The position numbers and the translations under genes were made by a program. Shown here piece by piece: positions 1 through 5,968 of a DNA stretch of 6,597 bases. Every line of letters begins with the position of its first letter. The stretch's first letter is position 1. The stretch lies in assembly GCA_046705545.1 (NCBI GenBank), contig JBJKQF010000158.1, positions 1 to 6,597 of the forward strand, given 5' to 3'. Origin of the DNA: JAMCXS01 sp046705545. GTDB lineage: Bacteria > Acidobacteriota > Terriglobia > UBA7540. Under the pieces are notes generated by a model, which saw only the letters and a program-made list of their open reading frames with translations, did no database searches and was not told the DNA's origin.

Positions 1-1923
1 CCGACGCGTTACCCCCTCATTCCCGGCAGGGTTGTATTGGCGGGGTTGTACCGCCCTAACCATGCCGTTAGCCATGCCGTTGTTCATGATGTTGAAGTCG
101 CCCGGCCTCTCCGCGCAGATGGTGGGAATCCACTCGGGGAAAGTGTATCGAAGCGCCGGGGAGTCCATGTCAATGTCTCCCATGCGTGTGTAAGAAACGT
201 CCACGTATTGGAATGCGCGGTCCCACCAGATTTCCGAAGCCAGGGCGAAGTTTGGATTTGCCTGCCGGCATTCCCGCAGAATTTCCTGGAAGGTTGAGAG
301 CAATTCCTGGGTGAAGGATTTGTCGGGTGAGGTAGGGATGGTGTGGTTGAAGTCCAACACTGAAAGGATGCAGGTCTTATCCAATTGGAAACCATCCGCG
401 CCGTCTTTAATTAATTGTACGAACTGATCGAGTAGGAAACGGCGGAATTCCGGGTGTGCAGGGCTGACCAAGGTCATGTTGTGGCGCGTCAGGCCCATAC
501 GTGCGCTGATGGTTCCTTCTCCCCAGCCCGCCAGGAACAGGTCCTCGGCCCAAAGGCCGGGGGGCGCGTAGCGGCGCAGCTTCTCATCGAACAGCGGGAT
601 GGCGGTGTCTGAGAACTGGATGTTGGCAAAGATCAGCGGATGCACGCCCACTTTCTTTACCTCCGCCAAGGCTTGGCGAAACTCTTCATGTGTTCCCAGG
701 CGCGGATCGGGCCGGTACTCGGGGTAGCCGCGGTCGATTCCTCCCATGTCCCAGCCCAGATTTTCGAAGGTAGTGACGCCGTATTTCTTGGCGTCTGCCG
801 CCAGGCGGGGTAGATCCTTAAACTTCCAGACCACCACATCCTCGCAGTTGGAGATAATCACGGACTGCCAGGCCATCTCTTTGCGCAGCCAGCTTGCCGG
901 GCGCTTGATGGGGAAGTGCTGGTCAAACCATGAGCGGTAAATCTCGCTGCCTTCGTGCCAGTCGCCACGGTGCACACGCAACGCCACCGGCCCGGAATTG
1001 AAGGTTCCGTGCTTCACGTACGGGAATTTCAGCCAGCCCATGGTCAGCCCAATTGGAGTTCCTTCCGGCAGGTCGGCCGGGGTGGGCCAGTTGTCCCCAA
1101 CCGCCGCAGATTTTGTGTAAGGGCGCAGTTCGAAGTAGACGCCGGAAAGCCGGTTCTCCGGGTCGTGATTGGCGTAGTAAAGTCCCAGGTTTTCCTTGCG
1201 GTTGAAGAATTCGATCCACCCCATCGACATGTTACCCGGATAAGTGAACCCCGCGGCGTCATAACGGATTCCCAGATTCCCGCCGCCGTATCCCCCTCCA
1301 CGGAAGTTGGTGAATATCCCGGGAAACAGGTTCCTGTTCGTTCCGGAGACCAGTGATTCGGTATCCTGGCGCTGGCCCAGTCCCTGCTGGCCTCCAATGA
1401 TTCCGAAGAAGACTTCCGCCAAGGGCAAGCTGGTGGGATTATCTACCTCCAAGGAGAACTCCACATGCCCGGGAAGGATGCGAATGTGGTAGCGCACTTT
1501 GACGCCCAGAGTCTCCCGCGCATTGCGCAGGCCGTCGTAGATGCAGGTCACTCCGTCTGCCGTTCTCTCGATGCGGCTTACGGTCTGCTCGCCGCTCGAA
1601 AAGTAGTTGGCCTCATAGTTGGGGCGGGGAAACAGGAGCGTAAAGTTCTCTCCGAGCCGAGGTTCCTGAATGACTTCGAGAGAAGGTTTTTTCCAGGCCA
1701 AGCCAACCAGGTTGCCATTGCGGGGGTTGAGGCGCAGCACGCACAGGGGAGTCTCCACAATCTTCTCTTCGCCCGGCTCCATCCCTTGCTGGGAGAGCAC
1801 GCGGCCGGCAGGCCCTAACACCGTCCAGGAAGCGAGCGCGCTCCCCGTTGCCGCTAGGAATTCCCGGCGGTCGAGGGATTCCCGACCCGATTCCGGCTTC
1901 TCTTTGGTATCCGACCTGTCCAT
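1..1923 (-). CDS. Tat-exported glycoside-hydrolase-like protein (DUF6259-like), 3' end outside window
   Basis: Reading leftward from an ATG at 1923-1921, the frame stays open for 641 codons to the window edge, so the C-terminus is missing. Residues 18-23 read DRREFL, a twin-arginine motif (R19, R20), followed by a mildly hydrophobic stretch to about residue 44. This indicates export of a folded protein by the Tat system. Residues of about 55-320 are rich in beta-type segments and resemble the N-terminal sandwich of alpha-galactosidase-like enzymes. From about 345 onward the sequence looks like a TIM barrel, with GWDMGG (390-395), DGFQLDK (510-516, D515) and SEIWWD (563-568, E564) as candidate active-site strands. 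I recall this pattern from DUF6259-type proteins, but the family name and substrate are uncertain. The start is supported by AAAGGAG ten bases upstream. The gene is divergent from the thr cluster and shows no functional link to it. It probably acts on a polysaccharide or glycoside outside the cytoplasm. Confidence 0.85.
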   Translation of the reverse strand, partial: MDRSDTKEKPESGRESLDRREFLAATGSALASWTVLGPAGRVLSQQGMEPGEEKIVETPLCVLRLNPRNGNLVGLAWKKPSLEVIQEPRLGENFTLLFPRPNYEANYFSSGEQTVSRIERTADGVTCIYDGLRNARETLGVKVRYHIRILPGHVEFSLEVDNPTSLPLAEVFFGIIGGQQGLGQRQDTESLVSGTNRNLFPGIFTNFRGGGYGGGNLGIRYDAAGFTYPGNMSMGWIEFFNRKENLGLYYANHDPENRLSGVYFELRPYTKSAAVGDNWPTPADLPEGTPIGLTMGWLKFPYVKHGTFNSGPVALRVHRGDWHEGSEIYRSWFDQHFPIKRPASWLRKEMAWQSVIISNCEDVVVWKFKDLPRLAADAKKYGVTTFENLGWDMGGIDRGYPEYRPDPRLGTHEEFRQALAEVKKVGVHPLIFANIQFSDTAIPLFDEKLRRYAPPGLWAEDLFLAGWGEGTISARMGLTRHNMTLVSPAHPEFRRFLLDQFVQLIKDGADGFQLDKTCILSVLDFNHTIPTSPDKSFTQELLSTFQEILRECRQANPNFALASEIWWDRAFQYVDVSYTRMGDIDMDSPALRYTFPEWIPTICAERPGDFNIMNNGMANGMVRAVQPRQYNPAGNEGVTRR

Positions 1924-1933
1924 TTTCTGAACG

Positions 1934-1940
1934 CTCCTTT
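1934..1940 (-). promoter_or_regulatory. Ribosome binding site fixing the start of the minus-strand gene
   Basis: On the minus strand AAAGGAG lies ten bases before the ATG at 1923-1921. The frame stays open a little further upstream and contains TTG codons. None is needed, because this site plus the twin-arginine motif 18 residues in fits the ATG well. Confidence 0.65.
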
Positions 1941-1976
1941 GTTGCTGTTGCGCCTGGTGCCTTGCAGTTTTGGAGT

Positions 1977-2004
1977 ACAATACCGCCTTGCATCCTAATG
2001 CCAA
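1977..2004 (-). promoter_or_regulatory. Candidate sigma70-type promoter for the glycoside-hydrolase-like gene
   Basis: On the minus strand, TTGGCA (2004-1999) is followed after 16 bases by TATTGT (1982-1977). The first matches the -35 consensus at five of six positions; the second is a fair -10. Transcription would start near 1970, leaving a leader of about 45 bases that contains the ribosome binding site. This is a sequence match only. Confidence 0.4.
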
Positions 2005-2143
2005 GCGCGGGGCCGTGCAACCAGAACGGAGATCATATTTTGGGCCCAGCGGCGTGGTCCGCAGCCGATAACGGTGTGTTTGAACCGCTGGGAGGACCGT
2101 AGAGGAGCGGTTTCGGAGCAGAGAGCCCTGAAGCTCATTGTTA

Positions 2144-2172
2144 TTGACAAGGTAAAAAAGAGGGATTACCAT
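2144..2172 (+). promoter_or_regulatory. Candidate sigma70-type promoter for the riboswitch transcript
   Basis: A perfect TTGACA (2144-2149) is followed after exactly 17 bases by TACCAT (2167-2172), which keeps the key T1, A2 and T6 of the -10 consensus. Transcription would begin near 2179, about 25 bases before the SAM aptamer. A second TTGACA at 2178-2183 lacks a well-placed -10 and is probably not a separate promoter. Confidence 0.5.
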
Positions 2173-2203
2173 CGATCTTGACAGTTTGGTGTATTAACCT
2201 GGA

Positions 2204-2312
2204 TCTCATCCAGAGTGGCCGAGGGACGGGCCCGATGACGCCACAGCAACCGCCCGCCAGCAATTAGGCGGGGCCAGGTGCTAACTCCCACCCGTAATTG
2301 GGGGAGATGAGA
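2204..2312 (+). promoter_or_regulatory. SAM-I (S-box) riboswitch aptamer
   Basis: The element carries the conserved SAM-I core in order. P1 is TCTCATC (2204-2210) paired perfectly with GATGAGA (2306-2312). P2 is GTGGC (2215-2219) paired with GCCAC (2240-2244), enclosing the GAGGGAC and GGCCCGATGA core (2221-2238). Next come the conserved AGCAACC (2245-2251) and P3, CCCGCC (2253-2258) with GGCGGG (2267-2272). Then come the conserved AGGTGCTAACTCC (2276-2288) and P4, CTCCC (2285-2289) with GGGAG (2302-2306, sharing its last base with P1). This class binds S-adenosylmethionine and normally switches off genes of methionine, cysteine or SAM supply. A terminator follows, as expected for a transcriptional OFF switch. 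The gene controlled here is a threonine synthase-type enzyme with a CysO-like carrier and homoserine kinase behind it, which is not the usual SAM-I target. Confidence 0.95.
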
Positions 2313-2335
2313 CGGAGGACGAAAGGGTTTATTTG

Positions 2336-2373
2336 AGCCTCCCCGATGAGATCGGGGGGGCTTTTTGATTTTT
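2336..2373 (+). terminator. Intrinsic terminator of the SAM riboswitch
   Basis: The 12-base arm at 2336-2347 pairs with 2351-2362 (one G-U pair) around a three-base GAG loop. The stem is followed by TTTTT (2362-2366) and, after GA, another TTTTT (2369-2373). It sits 23 bases after the aptamer, the standard position for a riboswitch expression platform. Two routes to an antiterminator are visible: GGAGG (2314-2318) or GGGGAG (2301-2306) with the CCTCCCC arm (2338-2344), and the P1 5' strand with 2345-2353. Confidence 0.93.
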
Positions 2374-2430
2374 GGGGCCTCCTTCGAAAGCTCATCACCT
2401 CTGTATCGCGCTGGATGTGAGAACGCTTGT

Positions 2431-2436
2431 GGAGGA
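2431..2436 (+). promoter_or_regulatory. Ribosome binding site deciding a GTG start for thrC
   Basis: GGAGGA lies just before GTG (2440-2442), with only four bases between GGAGG and the start. The spacing is short but the match is strong, and the GTG gives a protein that begins six residues before the first zinc-ribbon region residues, as family members do. The only other upstream in-frame start is a TTG at 2365 inside the terminator U-tract. Confidence 0.6.
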
Positions 2437-2439
2437 ATT

Positions 2440-3690
2440 GTGAGTTATCTATCTCATTTGAAATGCCGGCAATGTGGCCGGACTTATAAGATTGAACCCA
2501 TCGCGGCTTGTGAAGACTGCTGGGCCCCCCTGGAAGTCATCTACGATTATGACCGGATTGGCTCCGACGTGTCCCGGGCCAGTCTGGCATCCCGGCCCCA
2601 GACCATGTGGAGATACCGCGAGTTGTTGCCGCTCGATCAAGAGCCTTGTGTAGGACGGTCATCCGGTTTCACGCCGCTGTTGCCCGCGCCGCGACTTGCT
2701 CAGGCGCTGGGCGCTCGTGAAGTCTACTTGAAGAACGATGCGGTGAACTATCCGACGCTCTCTTTCAAGGACCGTGTGGTGGCGGTTGCGCTCAGCAAAG
2801 CGCGCGAGTTCGGCTTTGATACTGTCGGCTGCTCGTCGACGGGGAACCTGGCTAATTCCGTGGCGGCGCAGGCGGCTGCGGGCGGATTCAAGACCTTCAT
2901 CTTTGTTCCTGCCGATCTCGAGCCTGAAAAAGTAATCAACACCCGGGTCTACGGAGCGACGCTGATCAAGGTCAATGGCAACTACGATCAAGTCAACCGG
3001 CTCTGCTCGGAAATCTCCCAGAAATACTCCTGGGGGATCGTGAACGTTAACCTTCGCACTTACTATTCGGAAGGCTCCAAGACCGTCGGTTACGAGGTGG
3101 CGGAGCAGCTTGGCTGGAGGCTGCCGCAGAATATCGTGGTGCCTATGGCCGGCGGTTCGCTCATTACCAAGATTCATAAGGCCTTTGCTGAGCTGCAGAA
3201 GCTGGGCTGGGTTGAGCCTGCGGCGACGAAGTTCTTTGGCGCTCAGGCAACGGGCTGTTCACCGATCACCACGGCGGCCAAGCAAGGCGGCTGTGAAATT
3301 ATTCCACAGAAGCCCAACACTTTGGTGAAGTCTCTGGCCATCGGGAACCCGGCGGACGGTTTTTATGCAGCAAAAATGATCCTGGAGAGCGGCGGCGCCG
3401 GTGAAGATGTTTCTGACGAGGAAGTCGTTGACGGCATCCGGCTGCTGGCGGAGACGGAAGGTTTGTTTGCGGAGACAGCCGGCGGCGTTACCGTGGCGGT
3501 GGCCCGCAAACTGATCGCACTGGGCCGCTTGAATCCGCAGGAATCCGTCGTCCTGGCGATCACCGGGAATGGCTTGAAGACCGTAAGCGCTGTTAGCGGA
3601 GGAATGAAAGCGTCAGAGCCGATCCGGCCCCGGCTTGCCGAGTTTGAAGAGCAATACATGACCGACGTTCACGCCACGGCGACCGCTTAA
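2440..3690 (+). CDS. thrC: Threonine synthase-type PLP enzyme with N-terminal zinc ribbon
   Basis: The 416-residue protein belongs to the fold-type II PLP enzymes. A zinc ribbon with C9, C12, C24 and C27 opens it, as in many archaeal and cyanobacterial-type threonine synthases. TLSFKDR (106-112) carries the expected PLP Schiff-base lysine K110, STGNLA (133-138) is the cofactor phosphate or ring region, and ITGNGLKT (374-381) closes the active site. Threonine synthase converts O-phosphohomoserine to threonine and phosphate in the cytoplasm. Long stretches match what I recall of cyanobacterial ThrC, so threonine synthesis is the default call. The leader carries a SAM riboswitch, and a CysO-like sulfur carrier and homoserine kinase follow, which raises the alternative that it or a partner makes homocysteine from O-phosphohomoserine. 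The GTG start is chosen from the ribosome binding site; a longer frame back to 2365 would run into the terminator. Confidence 0.92.
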   Translation: MSYLSHLKCRQCGRTYKIEPIAACEDCWAPLEVIYDYDRIGSDVSRASLASRPQTMWRYRELLPLDQEPCVGRSSGFTPLLPAPRLAQALGAREVYLKNDAVNYPTLSFKDRVVAVALSKAREFGFDTVGCSSTGNLANSVAAQAAAGGFKTFIFVPADLEPEKVINTRVYGATLIKVNGNYDQVNRLCSEISQKYSWGIVNVNLRTYYSEGSKTVGYEVAEQLGWRLPQNIVVPMAGGSLITKIHKAFAELQKLGWVEPAATKFFGAQATGCSPITTAAKQGGCEIIPQKPNTLVKSLAIGNPADGFYAAKMILESGGAGEDVSDEEVVDGIRLLAETEGLFAETAGGVTVAVARKLIALGRLNPQESVVLAITGNGLKTVSAVSGGMKASEPIRPRLAEFEEQYMTDVHATATA

Positions 3691-3706
3691 CCCGCCGCCT
3701 GGTTTG

Positions 3707-3735
3707 GGGGCCCGGCGATTCCGGCGCCGGTCCCC
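3707..3735 (+). repeat. GC-rich hairpin between thrC and the sulfur-carrier gene
   Basis: GGGG (3707-3710) and CCGGCG (3712-3717) pair with CGCCGG (3725-3730) and CCCC (3732-3735), giving ten base pairs with one C-T mismatch and a seven-base loop. No T-run follows, so it is not a classical terminator. It could stabilise the upstream mRNA end, block exonucleases or lower expression of the two downstream genes. It lies 17 bases after the thrC stop codon. Confidence 0.55.
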
Positions 3736-3770
3736 GGAAGTATTATCATTACGACCAAAGGGAGACTCTT

Positions 3771-4088
3771 TTGCCAATCACTATTCGCATTCCTCCGCCG
3801 TTGCGGAAATACACGGACGGGGCCGAAGTGGTGGAAACCACAGCGCACAACCTTGGAGAACTTTTCGACGGGCTGGACCAGAAGTACCCCGGCATCAAAA
3901 AAGTGCTCTGCGCTGACGACGGCACGCCGCAGCGCTTTTTGAACATCTACGTCAACGAGGAAGACATTCGCTTTCTCGGCGGCCTGCAATACAATTTCCA
4001 GGACGGTGATGAAGTGCTCTTGATTCCCGCCATTGCCGGCGGTGCTCCTGGAGATGAGCTTCCATTCCTCCAGGACGGACACCGGTAA
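3771..4088 (+). CDS. CysO/MoaD/ThiS-type sulfur carrier protein with a tail after Gly-Gly
   Basis: This 105-residue beta-grasp (ubiquitin-like) protein closely resembles mycobacterial CysO as I remember it, including RFLNIYVNEEDIRFLGGL (55-72), DGDEV (78-82) and the IPAIAGG ending (85-91). Such carriers are adenylated on a C-terminal Gly-Gly by a MoeB/ThiF-type enzyme, converted to a thiocarboxylate, and donate sulfur to a partner. Here the Gly-Gly (90-91) is followed by 14 more residues, APGDELPFLQDGHR, so it would have to be trimmed by a protease such as a JAMM/Mec-type enzyme before activation. No such enzyme or activator is in the window. The start is a TTG with AAGGGAG (3758-3764) six bases upstream. 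It lies 80 bases after thrC and 5 before the kinase gene. MoaD or ThiS function is less likely, because no molybdopterin or thiamin gene is nearby. Confidence 0.85.
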   Translation: MPITIRIPPPLRKYTDGAEVVETTAHNLGELFDGLDQKYPGIKKVLCADDGTPQRFLNIYVNEEDIRFLGGLQYNFQDGDEVLLIPAIAGGAPGDELPFLQDGHR

Positions 4089-4093
4089 CCACC

Positions 4094-5005
4094 ATGCCCG
4101 AACGCGTTTCGGTGCGTGTTCCTGCAACCAGCGCCAACTTGGGATGTGCCTTTGACTGCGCGGCGCTCGCTCTCGGACTCTATCTTGACCTCCACGTGAC
4201 GCCGCGGGCCGATCCCGACGTCACCGTCCGCTACCAAGGGGTCAATCCGGACAGAATTCCCTCGGACGAGAGCAACCTGATTGCCAGCACCATGCGGAAG
4301 ATTTTGTCTGGCTGGGGCAAAAACCACGGATTTGATCTTGAGATTGATAATCAAATCCCCGTGGGCGTGGGACTCGGCTCAAGTGCCGCGGCCATCGTAG
4401 GCTCTGTGGCGGCGTGCCACTGGATCGCGGACCGTACTCTCTATGATGATGAGTTGGTCTCTCTCGCCACAAAGCTCGAAGGGCATCCTGACAACGTCGC
4501 GGCCGCGTGGCACGGTGGCTTTACGGTTTCGATTCAGGAAGGAGAGCGAGTTCTATCCTATTCCTCTCCTCTACGGGATCTGTTCCACTTGGTCCTGGTG
4601 ATTCCCGCCTACGCTCTTTCTACGGAAAAGGCTCGCTCCGCGCTTCCTGCTGAATATCCCCGGGCCGATGTTGTTCACAACTTGCAGAGGGCTGCGGTGT
4701 TGGCAGCGCAGTTATTCTCCGGCAGGGTCGATTTCCATCCCGGCTTTTTTGAAGACCGCTTGCACCAGCCGTACCGGGCTCCCCTGGTGCCCGGGCTGAG
4801 CGAGGTGCTGGCCCTGAAGCACCCCCACCTGCTGGGAGTCTGCTTGAGTGGCGCGGGACCTTCGATTCTGGCGTTTGCGCGCTCATCCGCGGAAAGCGTG
4901 GGAGAGGAGATTTGTCGCATCCTGCGCGAAAAGGGCGTGGAGGCCCATTTCTCGGTTCTCGCACCTGACAACCGGGGAGCCAAGGGCTGGAGCGTGCCGG
5001 CCTGA
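4094..5005 (+). CDS. thrB: Homoserine kinase (GHMP family)
   Basis: The 303-residue protein has the three GHMP kinase motifs: VPATSANLG (9-17), the ATP-binding PVGVGLGSSAA (89-99) and SGAGPS (252-257), plus the EGHPDN signature (129-134) typical of ThrB. It phosphorylates homoserine to O-phosphohomoserine in the cytoplasm, supplying the substrate of the ThrC two genes upstream. Length is normal for the family. The ATG lies five bases after the stop of the sulfur-carrier gene and has only a weak ribosome binding site, so translational coupling is likely and all three genes should share the riboswitch-controlled transcript. A small oddity is LGCAFDCAAL (16-25), where many homoserine kinases have LGPGFD. 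Confidence 0.92.
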   Translation: MPERVSVRVPATSANLGCAFDCAALALGLYLDLHVTPRADPDVTVRYQGVNPDRIPSDESNLIASTMRKILSGWGKNHGFDLEIDNQIPVGVGLGSSAAAIVGSVAACHWIADRTLYDDELVSLATKLEGHPDNVAAAWHGGFTVSIQEGERVLSYSSPLRDLFHLVLVIPAYALSTEKARSALPAEYPRADVVHNLQRAAVLAAQLFSGRVDFHPGFFEDRLHQPYRAPLVPGLSEVLALKHPHLLGVCLSGAGPSILAFARSSAESVGEEICRILREKGVEAHFSVLAPDNRGAKGWSVPA

Positions 5006-5079
5006 GAATTGGCCGGTATAAACGTTGCCTTGCGTCCCTCCGACTAGCCTCCCTTACTGAAGACAAGGGCGGGCTGGCA

Positions 5080-5109
5080 TTGTCAACCGCCCGACCTTTG
5101 CGATAGGAT
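5080..5109 (+). promoter_or_regulatory. Candidate promoter of the sdh operon
   Basis: TTGTCA (5080-5085) is followed after 18 bases by TAGGAT (5104-5109), each one to two bases off consensus. The start would be near 5116, giving a leader of about 50 bases to sdhC. It sits in the 163-base gap after thrB, which shows no clear terminator for the thr cluster. Confidence 0.4.
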
Positions 5110-5168
5110 GTCCTGTTCGCGCCGAAGTTTTTTGTGAAGCTGTGGAATAGAGGGAGACGCACGCGATT

Positions 5169-5543
5169 ATGGGAAAAATCTCTAAGTACGTTACTAACCG
5201 CGGGCATGAGGGCCTATGGTCCTGGCTTCTGCATCGCATCACGGGCATCGGGGTGTTCCTCTTTCTGCTCGCGCACATTGTGGACACCGCGATGATCGGC
5301 TGGGGCCCCAAGATTAACAACGAGACGATGGCCAACTATCGCCACCCGCTCTTCCGGGTGGGAGAAGTCATCCTGGCCGGCGCGGTGCTTTACCACGCTT
5401 TGAACGGCGTGCGTATTATCATCATTGATTTCTGGCCGGAGTCCACCCTGGCGCAGAAGAAGCTCTTCTATGCAGTGATTGTGGTTTTTGCATTGATCTT
5501 TGTACCCGCCGCCATCTACATGATGGCCTGGATGGTGAAGTAG
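5169..5543 (+). CDS. sdhC: Succinate dehydrogenase cytochrome b subunit SdhC
   Basis: The 124-residue protein is one of two membrane anchors of respiratory complex II. Three hydrophobic segments are visible at about 20-41, 62-86 and 97-122. WLLHRITG (19-26) matches the SdhC HRxSG-type signature, in which R23 corresponds to a quinone-site arginine of E. coli SdhC. HALNGVR (76-82) followed by D87 matches the region holding the heme ligand, so H76 is the likely axial histidine. It helps pass electrons from succinate to the quinone pool in the cytoplasmic membrane. The ATG has AGGGAG (5151-5156) twelve bases upstream, a slightly long spacing. It is the first gene of an sdhC-sdhD-sdhA order. Confidence 0.9.
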   Translation: MGKISKYVTNRGHEGLWSWLLHRITGIGVFLFLLAHIVDTAMIGWGPKINNETMANYRHPLFRVGEVILAGAVLYHALNGVRIIIIDFWPESTLAQKKLFYAVIVVFALIFVPAAIYMMAWMVK

Positions 5544-5552
5544 GAGGCAGGA

Positions 5553-5933
5553 ATGAACGGAGCGGGAAGGCCAAGGCCGCAAGGCGGCATCGATCTTCTG
5601 GCATGGATCTTCATGCGCGTCTCGGGAGTTGTGCTGCTGCTGATGGTTCTGGTGCACCTGGCCATCATGCACATCATCAACAACATTGAGGTTATCAATT
5701 ATCATTTTGTGGCCCTGCGGTATGCGACGCCCTTTTGGAGAACCTACGATCTGGTGATGCTGTGGCTGGCGTTTATCCACGGGCTGAACGGCGTGCGGGT
5801 GATGATCGACGATTACGTGGGTTCGCGCGGCTGGCGCGTGCTTTCGCTGGCTTCGCTGTACGTGCTGGGATTTATTTTCCTGGCGCTGGGTTCGCTGGTG
5901 ATTTTAACGTTCAACCCTGCCCGTCCCTTCTAA
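5553..5933 (+). CDS. sdhD: Succinate dehydrogenase membrane anchor subunit SdhD
   Basis: The 126-residue partner anchor of complex II has three hydrophobic segments at about 15-42, 64-86 and 95-120. MRVSG (21-25) resembles the first-helix arginine-glycine region, and HGLNGVR (76-82) with D86-D87 repeats almost exactly the motif of SdhC. The two anchors are thus sister proteins, as is common in proteins of this class. The AGGAGG ribosome binding site (5542-5547) overlaps the sdhC stop codon, and the ATG follows nine bases after that stop, so the two are translated together in equal amounts. Confidence 0.9.
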   Translation: MNGAGRPRPQGGIDLLAWIFMRVSGVVLLLMVLVHLAIMHIINNIEVINYHFVALRYATPFWRTYDLVMLWLAFIHGLNGVRVMIDDYVGSRGWRVLSLASLYVLGFIFLALGSLVILTFNPARPF

Positions 5934-5968
5934 GGCGCGGCGGGAGGCAAGGAACCGAGGTTTAAGGG

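Larger units (their letters stand above)
1924..2439. other. Divergent intergenic control region, no protein gene seen
   Basis: These 516 bases separate the leftward glycoside-hydrolase-like gene from the rightward thr cluster. They hold the minus-strand ribosome binding site and promoter, a plus-strand promoter, the SAM-I aptamer, an intrinsic terminator, and a 66-base spacer before the threonine synthase start. The stretch 2005-2143 has no recognisable element. Short open frames across it lack ribosome binding sites and family resemblance. Confidence 0.75.

Noticed and set aside
47..82. Short repeated CATGCCGTT-like units near the left edge
   Set aside because: They encode the NNGMANGM stretch of the barrel protein in frame; two copies only, with no array structure.
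955..1356. Plus-strand open frame of 133 codons
   Set aside because: It is an antisense shadow of the minus-strand gene, whose frame is continuous here and protein-like.
1613..2020. Minus-strand open frame of 135 codons crossing the start of the glycoside-hydrolase-like gene
   Set aside because: It overlaps that gene in another frame, and the 641-codon frame has the Tat signal, ribosome binding site and domain pattern.
2178..2197. Second TTGACA with TATTAA as a promoter
   Set aside because: The spacing is only eight bases, far too short for a sigma70 promoter. A 17-base pairing exists for the upstream TTGACA at 2144.
2365..2439. Longer thrC start at a TTG, adding 25 residues
   Set aside because: The TTG lies in the T-run of the riboswitch terminator, has no ribosome binding site and adds residues unlike the family. 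GTG at 2440 has GGAGG before it.
2659..3177. Minus-strand open frame of 172 codons inside thrC
   Set aside because: It is an antisense shadow of a clearly coding, motif-rich gene. The translation shows no family resemblance and no ribosome binding site stands out.
5214..5780. Minus-strand open frame of 188 codons opposite sdhC and sdhD
   Set aside because: It is histidine- and glutamine-rich, as expected from the complement of membrane-protein codons, and spans two well-recognised genes.
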